Assembly (NCBI RefSeq): GCF_040649515.1
Contig: NZ_JBEZFP010000148.1
Span: 1-22,422 of the forward strand
Direction of reading: 5' to 3'
Origin: Yinghuangia elevatio
Lineage (GTDB): Bacteria; Actinomycetota; Actinomycetes; Streptomycetales; Streptomycetaceae
DNA: 22,422 bases
Part shown: positions 1-6,485 of the stretch, one piece after another
How the letters are laid out: every line of letters begins with the position of its first letter
How positions within the stretch are numbered: position 1 is the first letter of the stretch
The notes under the pieces: model-generated
Told to the model about the DNA's origin: nothing
Databases searched by the model: none
The model's input: only the letters and a program-made list of their open reading frames with translations
Translations under genes and position numbers: made by a program

Positions 1-31
1 GAGCCGGCTCGGGGTTCGGCATCTGCGACAT
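1..31 (-). CDS. Possible 5' end of a gene leaving the window (partial)
   Basis: On the minus strand an ATG at 31-29 opens a frame that reads MSQMPNPEPA and runs off the window start without a stop. A second in-frame ATG lies at 22-20. Upstream on the same strand there is only a weak purine stretch (GGGTGAC), so the ribosome site is unconvincing. Ten residues do not allow a family call. It is listed only because the 940 bases behind it look like a gene-free upstream region. It could equally be chance. Confidence 0.2.
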   Translation of the reverse strand, partial: MSQMPNPEPA

Positions 32-354
32 ACAGTCACCCGGCCTGCCCGCCGCGCCCACCCGTCCCAGCGGTCGGCCGGGTGGCACACCTGGACGCAG
101 CCCCGCGCCTGCGGCCCCAGGGCTGCCCGTTGCGGCGGCCCGGACGGCGCTTCTCGCCGCACCGCGGGCCGGGCCTTCCAGGGCGGAGGACAGTCCCGCT
201 GCCGCGTCGCGCGCGCTCGACCGTGTGGGCGGACGGGGGGCGACGCGGCAGCGATGGGGGCGACGCAGGTGCCGATGCCATCTCGGCCCCCTCGACGCCC
301 TGGCGCACCCCGGCGACAGGCGCGGGGTCGGCAGGGCCGGCCACCCCGACGGTT

Positions 355-366
355 CGACAATTGTCG
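355..366. promoter_or_regulatory. Perfect 12-bp palindrome CGACAATTGTCG
   Basis: This perfect palindrome has an ACAATTGT core and sits in the gene-free region. A/T-centred palindromes like this are common regulator sites in high-GC actinomycetes. No flanking gene can be assigned to it with confidence. Confidence 0.35.
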
Positions 367-779
367 TACGTGAGCGAATCCGACCGGTGACACGTGCCGA
401 CTTTTCGACCATCGGCGACAGCACTCCAGGCGCCGAAAGAATCATGGTCAGCCACCGTTGACATCGCCGGATGAGGAGTCTTTAATCGGATCCTCGGATC
501 TGCTGCCCGGAGACCCCGGATCTTCCTCCGCGGTGGTGGCCGAGAATCCGCTCCGGGACGACCGGGGCGGCCACGCATATTGCACTTCGCGCATTGTCCG
601 CCGTGTTTATTCGGCGTTCCCCTGGCATGCCCGTAAACGCGTCGGGCCCCGCTCTCCGCAGATTTCCGGCAGGTTTCCCGATCATCCGGCACTGCCGACT
701 GCCACACCTCGCACCCGCCGGGCGGACCACCGCGGAACACCGCCACGGGAATCCGAAAGAACAGCCCGAAGTCGGAATC

Positions 780-792
780 TGACGGAGCGTCA
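780..792. promoter_or_regulatory. Inverted repeat TGACG-GAG-CGTCA (shared motif, copy 1)
   Basis: This is an exact match to the TGACG-N3-CGTCA motif that also occurs upstream of kgd, DUF4097-padR and the DUF574 methyltransferase. It is followed closely by two further palindromes (805-815 and 839-848). No convincing gene starts just downstream, so its target is unknown. Confidence 0.5.
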
Positions 793-971
793 CATCCATC
801 ATGTTGGTTCAACCACATTACTTCCGGCGAAACTTCGAGACACGTGTCACCCGCGTCTCGCTATTCATCGGCAGCTGACATCATGAGAACGGCATCGCGG
901 CGTTTGCACCGACCAGCGGCGGCAAGGGCGTTGGGCGCGCAACCCTACTTCGGACGCGAAACCGGTCAGGC

Positions 972-1448
972 CTAGACGGACATGTCGAGGGGTACTTCGA
1001 GAAGCCGCCGGAGGCGGCGGGTGAACTCCTGGGCCTCGGCGCCCTCCAGGCCGCCCAGAGGGGCGACCAAGCGGTCGAGCAGTTCGTGGACGACAGCGAT
1101 CGCGGAGGCGGTTGTCTCGTGCCCCTGTCCGGTCAGAGACAGGCGAACGGCCCGGGTGTCTTGGGCGTCGCGGGTGCGCTTGATCATCCCGTCGGACTCG
1201 AGGGTGCGGGCGAGTTTGGAGACGTAGAGGGCTTCCAGGCCCGCGTGGTCCGCGAGTTCGCGTTGGGTGGGGCTCGTGCCGGACCGGGTCATGCCGAACA
1301 GCGAGGCGAGCAGCGCGTATTGCGCGTGTGTGAGGCCGAGGGGCGCAAGGGCGCGGTCGACGGCGACGCGCCACTTCATGGAGAGCCGCCAGACCAGGAA
1401 GCCGGGGGTGGGTCCGAGGGGCTCGTCCGCCGGCTGGTCGTCCGTCAT
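972..1448 (-). CDS. MarR-family transcriptional regulator
   Basis: This encodes 158 residues, the usual size for a MarR-type dimeric winged-helix repressor or sensor. The DNA-binding core is clear: the recognition region around residues 60-85 (PTQRELADHAGLE...VSKLARTLESDG) is followed by the wing RDAQDTRAVRLSLT, with the Asp-x-Arg pattern of the family. C-terminal helices complete the dimer interface. I choose ATG 1448 (MTDDQPADEPL) over the upstream ATG 1463. A TATAGT hexamer lies six bases before 1448, so the transcript probably starts at or beside that ATG and is leaderless; the upstream ATG would precede the -10 box. It lies downstream of the cupin gene on the same strand. The ligand is unknown. 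Confidence 0.9.
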   Translation of the reverse strand: MTDDQPADEPLGPTPGFLVWRLSMKWRVAVDRALAPLGLTHAQYALLASLFGMTRSGTSPTQRELADHAGLEALYVSKLARTLESDGMIKRTRDAQDTRAVRLSLTGQGHETTASAIAVVHELLDRLVAPLGGLEGAEAQEFTRRLRRLLEVPLDMSV

Positions 1449-1471
1449 GCAGATACTATACATGGCTACTA
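1449..1471 (-). promoter_or_regulatory. marR leaderless promoter with imperfect palindrome
   Basis: On the minus strand a TATAGT -10 box ends six bases before the ATG at 1448. A weak -35-like TGCACA lies about 18 bases further upstream. The -10 box is embedded in TAGTA-GCCATGTA-TAGTA: two TAGTA repeats 13 bases apart around a CATG centre, forming an imperfect palindrome. The placement suits autoregulation by MarR; that is inference. Confidence 0.5.
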
Positions 1472-1556
1472 AATTCTGTGTGCAGGCGACACCGCCGAAA
1501 GGGCGCCCGGCAAGATGCGGGCGGCGCTCTCAGCGGGTACCGCCCGCGTGCTGCGG

Positions 1557-1949
1557 TCACAGTGTCAGGTCGTGGCCCGTGGTGCTGTCGACGTGGTCGG
1601 GGATGTCGCCCTCGTGGCGGTCGCCCGTCGTGGCGGTGCCGGAGGGCTCGAACATCAGGATCGACCCGCCGGGCGAAGTCGGCTTGTGCTCCGTGCCCTT
1701 GGGGACGACGAAGGTGTCTCCCTTGGTCAGCACGACGGTCCGCTCGTTGCCGTCGGTGTCGCGCATCGCGATGTCGAAGCGGCCGTCCAGGACGAGGAAG
1801 AACTCGTCGGTGTCCTCGTGCACGTGCCAGACGTGGTCGCCGAGCGTGTGCGCGATGCGTACGTCGTAGTCGTTCATGCGGGCGACGATGCGCGGGCTGT
1901 ACACGTCGTCGAACGAGGCGAGGGCGGCGGTGAGGTTCACGGGTTCCAT
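1557..1949 (-). CDS. Cupin-domain protein
   Basis: This encodes 130 residues forming a single small cupin barrel. The first metal motif is visible as H42-x-H44-x4-E49 (WHVHEDTDEFF), followed by G56. The second motif is G77-D-x5-P83-x-G85-x2-H88, which supplies the fourth metal ligand. Cupins of this size are often dioxygenase-like or sugar/ligand-binding proteins, and the sequence does not say which. The start ATG 1949 (MEPVNLTAAL) has GGTGAGG nine bases upstream, in the loop of a hairpin at 1952-1971. It sits between the DUF4242 and marR genes, all on the minus strand and all small, so co-transcription is possible. The C-terminal tail is Thr/His/Asp-rich. Confidence 0.85.
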   Translation of the reverse strand: MEPVNLTAALASFDDVYSPRIVARMNDYDVRIAHTLGDHVWHVHEDTDEFFLVLDGRFDIAMRDTDGNERTVVLTKGDTFVVPKGTEHKPTSPGGSILMFEPSGTATTGDRHEGDIPDHVDSTTGHDLTL

Positions 1950-1951
1950 GA

Positions 1952-1971
1952 CCCGATCCTCACCGATCGGG
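1952..1971 (-). promoter_or_regulatory. Hairpin presenting the cupin ribosome binding site
   Basis: Arms CCCGATC (1952-1958) and GATCGGG (1965-1971) are perfect complements. On the coding (minus) strand the six-base loop reads GGTGAG, which is most of the Shine-Dalgarno site. The ATG follows two bases beyond the stem. It may tune translation, or the same inverted repeat may be a protein operator. Confidence 0.45.
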
Positions 1972-2004
1972 CCGCTCGCGGCACGGATTATTCGTACGCG
2001 CGGG

Positions 2005-2253
2005 TCACACCTCCAGCGTGACCGGGTACACGTCGTCGGCCGGGTGGCCGGCCATCGCGTGTACGCGGCGCACGGCGTCCGCATCAGGCCCCTCGGCCAG
2101 GCAGAACACCATCCCGGAGTCCGGGTCGGCCCACGCGTGCTTGAACTCCACGTGCTCCATGTCCTGGAGCGCCAGGTCCTGTTGGTGGGCGGCCTTCAGG
2201 TCGTCGGCGCTGATCCCCCGCATGTTGCGGTGCACATCCATGAAGACAGGCAT
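2005..2253 (-). CDS. DUF4242 / SCO4226-type small nickel-binding-like protein
   Basis: This encodes 82 residues. The pattern FMDVHRNM near the start, AWADPDSGMVFCLAEGP in the middle and HAMAGHPADDVYPV at the end is that of DUF4242 proteins, whose S. coelicolor member SCO4226 has been described as nickel-binding. It should form a small ferredoxin-like alpha/beta fold acting in the cytoplasm; the physiological role is not settled. ATG 2253 is chosen because GAGGAG lies at the right distance and family members begin at this point. The longer in-frame extension to 2310 is Arg/Pro-rich and unlike the family. The cupin gene follows after 55 bases. Confidence 0.88.
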   Translation of the reverse strand: MPVFMDVHRNMRGISADDLKAAHQQDLALQDMEHVEFKHAWADPDSGMVFCLAEGPDADAVRRVHAMAGHPADDVYPVTLEV

Positions 2254-2339
2254 GGTCTTGCTCCTCACCGTCGGCAGGCGTCGGGGAAGTCGACCCTTCA
2301 AGTCAAGCACTCATACCGGGACAGATCTATACAAAACGG

Positions 2340-2879
2340 CTATTGGTCGGTGCCGCGCACCTCATGGCGCGACTTCGCCGCCTGCCGGGCGAAGCGCTCC
2401 TGGATGTCGGGGCGCTTCGCCAGCTTCGCCGGGTAGCCGGGGCCCATGCGCATCGAGGTGTCCTCGAAGCGGAGCCGTTCGCCGCACGACGTGCAGTGCG
2501 TGTCGGGCTCGGTGACGTTGCCGCAGCGGTCGTGGTGCACCAGGACCGGTGGGCCGGACTCGTCGGTCGTCCAGCGGTCGCCCCAGCGCATCATGGCGAC
2601 GAGCACCGGGAAGAAGTCCGTGCCCTTCTCGGTCAGCACGTAGTCGTAGCGCACCGGGTCGGTCTGGTACGCCCGCTTCTCCATCAAGCCCTCGTCGACG
2701 AGCGTCTTCAGGCGGTCCGACAGCGTGGTCCGGGCGATGCCCAGGCCCTGCTGGAACTCGTCGAACTTGCGGACGCCGTAGAACGCTTCGCGCAGCACGA
2801 GCGGCGTCCACCAGTCGCCGAGCAGGTCCATGGTCCGGGCGACCGTGCACGGCCAGTTCGCGAAAGACGTGCGCCTCAT
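2340..2879 (-). CDS. HxlR-family transcriptional regulator with C-terminal Cys cluster
   Basis: This encodes 179 residues. The N-terminal half is a typical HxlR winged helix: CTVARTMDLLGDWWTPLVLREAF, then RKFDEFQQGLGIARTTLSDRLK and the wing with YDYVLTEKG. Residues after about 110 add a second segment, HHDRCGNV...HCTSCGERL, which looks like a small zinc-ribbon-like element (Cys-x9-Cys-x2-Cys plus adjacent His). HxlR proteins bind as dimers and often control an adjacent divergent enzyme operon. Here the SRPBCC-LLM operon starts 92 bases away in the opposite direction. ATG 2879 has GGAGGG immediately upstream. The inducer is unknown. Confidence 0.92.
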   Translation of the reverse strand: MRRTSFANWPCTVARTMDLLGDWWTPLVLREAFYGVRKFDEFQQGLGIARTTLSDRLKTLVDEGLMEKRAYQTDPVRYDYVLTEKGTDFFPVLVAMMRWGDRWTTDESGPPVLVHHDRCGNVTEPDTHCTSCGERLRFEDTSMRMGPGYPAKLAKRPDIQERFARQAAKSRHEVRGTDQ

Positions 2880-2895
2880 GCCCTCCACCCTACGG

Positions 2896-2952
2896 TCTTG
2901 ACGCAGTAAGTCCATCTAGACAACTCTGCTGTTCAGAGGGCCATCTCGATGG
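2896..2952. promoter_or_regulatory. hxlR / SRPBCC divergent control region
   Basis: The 92-base gap between two divergent genes contains direct repeats CCATCTAGA (2912-2920) and CCATCTCGA (2941-2949). The second lies within the near-palindrome CCATC-TC-GATGG (2941-2952). A TTGACG hexamer lies at 2898-2903 on the plus strand without a well-spaced -10. The repeats are candidate HxlR sites; this is inference. Confidence 0.35.
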
Positions 2953-2971
2953 AACGGCCAAGGAGCCCCAG

Positions 2972-3484
2972 ATGGAGTGGACAGGACAGCGCTACGCCGA
3001 CACCCCGACCGTGGCGGTCGAGACGTACATCGAGGCACCGCCCGCGCGGGTCTGGGAGTTGGTCTCCGACATCCACCTACTGCCCCGACTGAGCAGCGAA
3101 CTGCGGTCCGTCGAATGGCTGGACGGCGCGACGGGTCCCGCGGTGGGCAACACCTTCGCCGGCGACAACAAACACGACGCGTTCGGCGAGTGGCGGACCA
3201 CGTCGTACATCACCGAGTGCGAGCCGCCGCATCGCCTCGCCTGGGCCGTCACAGACCCCGAAGAACCCACCGCCACCTGGCGGTTCACGGTGCGCCCCGA
3301 GGGCTCGGGCACGGTGCTGGAGCAGTGGGTGCGCATGGGGCCCGGGCGTTCGGGGCTGAGCGTCGCCATCGAGCAGATGCCGGAGAAGGAGCAGAAGATC
3401 GTGTTCGTCAGGCTGCGCGAGTTCGAGGCGGGCATCACGGCCAACCTCGCCGCGATCAAGGACTTGGCGGAGGGACGGGCATGA
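2972..3484 (+). CDS. SRPBCC (START/polyketide cyclase-like) family protein
   Basis: This encodes 170 residues with the helix-grip pattern of SRPBCC proteins. An opening strand VAVETYIEAPPARVWELVSDIHLLPRL leads into the first helices, followed by strands with WRTTSYITECEPPHRLAW and WRFTVRPEGSGTVLEQWVRMG. A long C-terminal helix (FVRLREFEAGITANLAAIKDLAEG) closes the ligand cavity. Such proteins bind hydrophobic small molecules; some are cyclases or dehydratases. ATG 2972 has AAGGAG six bases upstream. The stop overlaps the next gene as ATGA, so it is translationally coupled to the LLM oxidoreductase. The pair probably acts on one substrate under HxlR control. Confidence 0.88.
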   Translation: MEWTGQRYADTPTVAVETYIEAPPARVWELVSDIHLLPRLSSELRSVEWLDGATGPAVGNTFAGDNKHDAFGEWRTTSYITECEPPHRLAWAVTDPEEPTATWRFTVRPEGSGTVLEQWVRMGPGRSGLSVAIEQMPEKEQKIVFVRLREFEAGITANLAAIKDLAEGRA

Positions 3485-4530
3485 CGATGCGTACCGCGAC
3501 GACGATCGAGGGCTCCGGCGGGCCGAGTTGGGCGGAGACCGTCGACTTCGCCGTCGAGGCGGAGAAGCTCGGTCTCGACATCTGCTGGGTCGCGGAGGCG
3601 TGGGGGTCCGACGCCCCGTCGACGCTGGGCTATCTGGCCGCCTGCACCAACCGCATGCTGCTCGGCTCCGGCGTCATCCAACTGGGCACGCGCACGCCGG
3701 TAGCAGTGGCACAGGCCGCGATGACGCTCGCGCACATGACCGAGGGGCGCTTCCTGCTCGGCCTGGGGCCGTCCGGCCCGCAGGTTGTCGAGGGGTTGCA
3801 CGGCGTGCCGTTCGCGCGGCCGCTGACGCGGATGCGCGAGACCGTCGAGATCGTGCGCGGCGTGTTCGCGGGAGACAAAGTCGCCTACTCGGGCGAGGCG
3901 TTCGCGATCCCGCTGCCGGACGGCGAGGGGCGGCCGATGCGCGTGAGCATGCCCCCGGTGGAGGTGCCGGTGTACCTCGCGTCGATGTCGCCGAAGATGC
4001 TCGAACTGACGGGACGGGTCGCGGACGGGTGGCTCGGCACCAGCTTCGTGCCGGAGGGCTCGCAGGCGTACTTCGCGCACCTGGACGCGGGGCTTGCCGC
4101 GAGCGGGCGTACGCGCGCCGACCTCGACGTCTGCCAGGGCGCGGAGGTCTACTTCGTCGACGACCAGGAGGAGTTGACCGCGTACGTCGGCGAGCGCAAG
4201 AAGGAACTCGCCTTCTCCCTCGGCGGCATGGGCTCCGGCCGCACGAACTTCTACAACAACGCCTACAGCAGGCAGGGTTGGGCCGAGGTCGCGGCCGAGG
4301 TACGCGAGCGCTGGCAGGCCGGCGACCGCGAAGGTGCGGCCGGGCTCGTGACCGACGAGATGGTGCTCGCCACCACGCTCATCGGTACCGAGGACATGGT
4401 CCGCGAACGCCTCCGCGTATGGCAGGACGTCGGCGTCACGACGGTACGCATGTACCCGTCCGGTGCCACGATCCCCGACCGCCTCGACACCCTCGGCCGC
4501 GCGATCGAGCTGGTGCACGAAGTCGGCTGA
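3481..4530 (+). CDS. LLM-class (luciferase-like, F420/FMN-type) oxidoreductase
   Basis: This encodes 349 residues of luciferase-like TIM barrel. Family signatures are visible: AEKLGLDICWVAEAWGSDAPSTL near residue 30, LLGSGVIQLGTRTP near 60, AMTLAHMTEGRFLLGLGPSGPQVVEGLHG near 80-110, and PVYLASMSPKMLELTGRVADGWLG near 165. This arrangement is typical of coenzyme F420-dependent members in actinomycetes, though FMNH2-dependent monooxygenases look similar. The substrate cannot be read from sequence. It starts at the ATG that overlaps the SRPBCC stop. No strong hairpin was seen directly after it. A Ddn-like protein, also from a deazaflavin family, is encoded 1.4 kb downstream on the other strand. 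Confidence 0.9.
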   Translation: MTMRTATTIEGSGGPSWAETVDFAVEAEKLGLDICWVAEAWGSDAPSTLGYLAACTNRMLLGSGVIQLGTRTPVAVAQAAMTLAHMTEGRFLLGLGPSGPQVVEGLHGVPFARPLTRMRETVEIVRGVFAGDKVAYSGEAFAIPLPDGEGRPMRVSMPPVEVPVYLASMSPKMLELTGRVADGWLGTSFVPEGSQAYFAHLDAGLAASGRTRADLDVCQGAEVYFVDDQEELTAYVGERKKELAFSLGGMGSGRTNFYNNAYSRQGWAEVAAEVRERWQAGDREGAAGLVTDEMVLATTLIGTEDMVRERLRVWQDVGVTTVRMYPSGATIPDRLDTLGRAIELVHEVG

Positions 4531-4677
4531 ACCGATGTCGGCCGTCCGGTCCGCGCCTGCCGGCCCGCGACGTGCGGACGCAACACGAACACGCCCACCG
4601 CCGCAGCAATCCGACCGGCCCGCCCGCACTCCCCGCTGTGATGAGTCTCCGACCTCAACTCCTCGGCGGGAGCGACC

Positions 4678-4989
4678 ATGCACTCACGCGCCAGCTTTGC
4701 CGTAACCGCGGCGGTCCTCGTCGCCTTGCTCGCCGGGGTCGCCCCGGCCGCCGCGGCAACCACCGCCCCCACGCAGGCCATCCCGTTCCCCGATGCCGCC
4801 TTCGACGACTACCTCGCGGCCGGCGACCTCGACATCCACGTGCTCAATGCCGTCCATGTCTGCGCGATCAACGTCTCCGTCGTCGCCCCCATCCTGCCCG
4901 GCGGCCTCCTCGGAGACGTCCCGGGTGAGGAGGTCTGCTTCATCGTCGACGACGAGGACGCCGACGGCGCCGACAACCAGAACCCGTGA
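4678..4989 (+). CDS. Small secreted protein with two-Cys hydrophobic segment (chaplin/rodlin-like in outline)
   Basis: This encodes 103 residues. Residues 1-27 form a Sec signal peptide (basic start, long Ala/Leu/Val core, cleavage probably after the Ala run). The mature part has an acidic segment, then VLNAVHVCAINVSVVAPILPGG, and a second Cys in EEVCFI, 24 residues after the first; the tail is very acidic. The pattern of Cys, beta-prone Val/Ile segment and second Cys loosely recalls chaplins and rodlins, the surface amyloid proteins of aerial hyphae. The match is by outline only and the usual chaplin Gly/Asn motif is not obvious. ATG 4678 has GGGAG upstream. Function unknown. Confidence 0.75.
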   Translation: MHSRASFAVTAAVLVALLAGVAPAAAATTAPTQAIPFPDAAFDDYLAAGDLDIHVLNAVHVCAINVSVVAPILPGGLLGDVPGEEVCFIVDDEDADGADNQNP

Positions 4990-5015
4990 CACCACGTACC
5001 GGCCTACGCGGTGTC
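4988..5015. terminator. Bidirectional terminator-like palindrome between convergent genes
   Basis: A 28-base near-palindrome: GACACC, mismatch A, CGTA, loop CCGGCC, TACG, mismatch C, GGTGTC. It begins inside the stop codon of the secreted-protein gene and runs into the last codons of the convergent crotonase gene. Its position suits a shared terminator. There is no U tract, as is usual in this GC range. Confidence 0.55.
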
Positions 5016-5801
5016 CCACGTGAAGCGGGGGGCGCGGCGTTCGGTGAAGGCGGCGAGGCCCTCGCGTACGTCTGCCGACGCCCGCGAGCGCTGCTCCCAC
5101 GCGTGCACGCGCTCCGGGTCGGGGGTCGCGGTGCTCAGCAGGTCCTTGGCCGCGCGCACGGTGAGCTGGGAGCGCGACGCGATGGTGCGGGCGAAGGCGT
5201 ACACGCGCTCCTCGGCGTCCTCGGGCTTGACGACGTCCTCCACCAGTCCGACCCGCAAAGCCTGCTGACTGTCCATCAACTCGGCCGAGAACAACAGGTA
5301 CTTGGCGGTCGCGACACCGACGACGCGGGCGAGGCGGGCGGTGGAGCCCGCGTCGTAGACGATGCCGAGCTTCGCCGGGGTCACGCCGAACCGCGCGGTG
5401 GCGTCCGCGAATCGCAGGTCGCACGCCACGGCGAGCTGGCAGCCGCCGCCCACGCACGCGCCCCGCACGAAGGCGATCGTCGGCTTCGGGAAGGCGGCGA
5501 GCGCCTGTTCCGCCGCCGCGTTCAACGCGTGGTAGGCGTCGGCCGACTCGGCCGTTGCGTAGTGGCCCTGGAGTTCGCGGATGTCCGCGCCCGCGGAGAA
5601 GACGCCGTCGGTGCCGGTGAGCACCAGGACGCGCACCTCGCGGTCGACCTCCAGGCCGGCGAGGATGTCCGGGATCGCGGACCACATCGCGGCCGTCAGC
5701 GCGCCGCGCGCCTCGGGCCGGTCGATGCGCAGCGTCGCGATGCCGTCCTCGACGCCGAGGGCCAGCCCCGCGACTCCGGTGTCCACCTGCCGTGCGCCCA
5801 T
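5004..5801 (-). CDS. Enoyl-CoA hydratase/isomerase-fold protein lacking the usual catalytic Glu pair
   Basis: This encodes 265 residues with the crotonase fold. The oxyanion-hole segments are present: FSAGADIREL (about residues 68-77) and GACVGGGCQLAVACDLRFA (114-132). The C-terminal half contains LVEDVV and a helical end. In classical hydratases the Glu in GGGCE and the Glu in the later PE-I segment do the chemistry. Here these positions are Gln122 and Ala143 (in TPAKLGI). CoA-thioester binding is therefore likely, but a standard hydration reaction is not; isomerase, thioesterase or hydrolase-like activity is possible. The start MGARQVDTG at 5801 fits the family length. The Ddn-like gene lies 83 bases upstream on the same strand. 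Confidence 0.85.
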   Translation of the reverse strand: MGARQVDTGVAGLALGVEDGIATLRIDRPEARGALTAAMWSAIPDILAGLEVDREVRVLVLTGTDGVFSAGADIRELQGHYATAESADAYHALNAAAEQALAAFPKPTIAFVRGACVGGGCQLAVACDLRFADATARFGVTPAKLGIVYDAGSTARLARVVGVATAKYLLFSAELMDSQQALRVGLVEDVVKPEDAEERVYAFARTIASRSQLTVRAAKDLLSTATPDPERVHAWEQRSRASADVREGLAAFTERRAPRFTWDTA

Positions 5802-5851
5802 GCCGCTGTCCCGCCTTCCCTCCGCCGTACCGGACGCGCAAGGGTCCGGTC

Positions 5852-5866
5852 CCGTGGCGACCACGG
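5852..5866. terminator. Short hairpin between ddn-like and crotonase genes
   Basis: CCGTGG (5852-5857) and CCACGG (5861-5866) form a perfect 6-bp stem with loop CGA. It may be a weak terminator or a processing site in the minus-strand transcript. The stem is short, so this is tentative. Confidence 0.3.
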
Positions 5867-5884
5867 TACGGGGGCCGCCTGGCG

Positions 5885-6313
5885 CTACCCGGCGAGGGGT
5901 TCCAGCACGAGCACCGGGATCGTCCGCGCGGTCGCGGCCTCGTAGTCGCCGAAGGACGGCACAAGCGCCTTGTGCGCGGCCCACAGTCGCTCCCGCTCGG
6001 CGGGCTCGACGACTTCGGTGGCCCGCACCACGAACGTACGGTCCCCGGTCTCGACGATCGCGGCGGGGTCGGCGAGCAGGTTGCGGTACCACTCCGGGTG
6101 CCGGTCCGACCCGCGGTTCGAGGCCGTGACGACGTAGCGGGACCCGTCGCCCGAGTACGCGAGCGGCGACGTACGCGGCACACCGCTGTGCCGCCCGGTC
6201 GTGGTCAGGAGCAGCATCTGCCGGCCTTCGAAGGCCCCGCCGAGACGACCGCCGTTGGCCCTGAACTCGGCGATCAGCGCGGCGTTGAACCGCCTCATGT
6301 CCTGCGGGCTCAT
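5885..6313 (-). CDS. Deazaflavin (F420)-dependent nitroreductase family protein (Ddn/DUF385-like)
   Basis: This encodes 142 residues. The core LLLTTTGRHSGVPRTSPLAY, then YVVTASNRGSDRHPEWYRNLLADP and ETGDRTFVVRATEV, is diagnostic of the Ddn/DUF385 split-beta-barrel family, best known from the mycobacterial enzyme that uses reduced F420. The Gly-Arg-x-Ser-Gly-x-Pro-Arg segment binds cofactor phosphate in this family. ATG 6313 gives the usual length; the in-frame extension to 6493 is unlike the family. It probably reduces quinones or nitro/enone compounds in the cytoplasm or at the membrane. It lies upstream of the crotonase-fold gene and divergent from the small secreted protein at 6486. Confidence 0.9.
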   Translation of the reverse strand: MSPQDMRRFNAALIAEFRANGGRLGGAFEGRQMLLLTTTGRHSGVPRTSPLAYSGDGSRYVVTASNRGSDRHPEWYRNLLADPAAIVETGDRTFVVRATEVVEPAERERLWAAHKALVPSFGDYEAATARTIPVLVLEPLAG

Positions 6314-6485
6314 CGGGGTCCGTTTCTCCGTGTACGCGGTCTCCCGCACGTTAGGCCACGGCCCCCCGGTACCCGCAACGAAACCGGGCGCCGACACGCC
6401 CACCGGCGGCCGATACCCGGCGGACATTCGCCGCCTGTCCCCTACAAACGGGCCAGACACATCAAAAACCGAGAAAGAACCCAAT

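Larger units (their letters stand above)
32..971. other. Long stretch without a convincing gene; several palindromes
   Basis: Open frames on both strands here are rich in Arg, Pro and Gly, carry no recognisable domain and lack good ribosome sites, so I call none of them. From about 360 onward the GC content falls, as in regulatory DNA. Palindromes seen are CGACAATTGTCG (355-366), TGACGGAGCGTCA (780-792), TGGTT-C-AACCA (805-815) and GACACGTGTC (839-848). A 30-codon frame from ATG 883 to TAG 975 (begins MRTASRRLHR) has no clear ribosome site and overlaps the marR stop; it is not called. Confidence 0.5.

Noticed and set aside
36..818. Long minus-strand open frame at the window start
   Set aside because: The product is Arg/Pro/Gly-rich without a domain, its start has no ribosome site, and codon third positions are not biased as in the true genes.
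458..886. Plus-strand open frame of 142 codons
   Set aside because: TTG start without a good ribosome site, no recognisable family, and it runs across the palindromes at 780-848.
2992..4683. Very long minus-strand open frame opposite SRPBCC-LLM
   Set aside because: Shadow of high-GC coding DNA; the plus-strand frames encode clear families and have coupled starts.
4684..6183. Minus-strand frame overlapping the crotonase and ddn-like genes
   Set aside because: Out of frame with both recognised proteins; low-complexity Arg-rich product.
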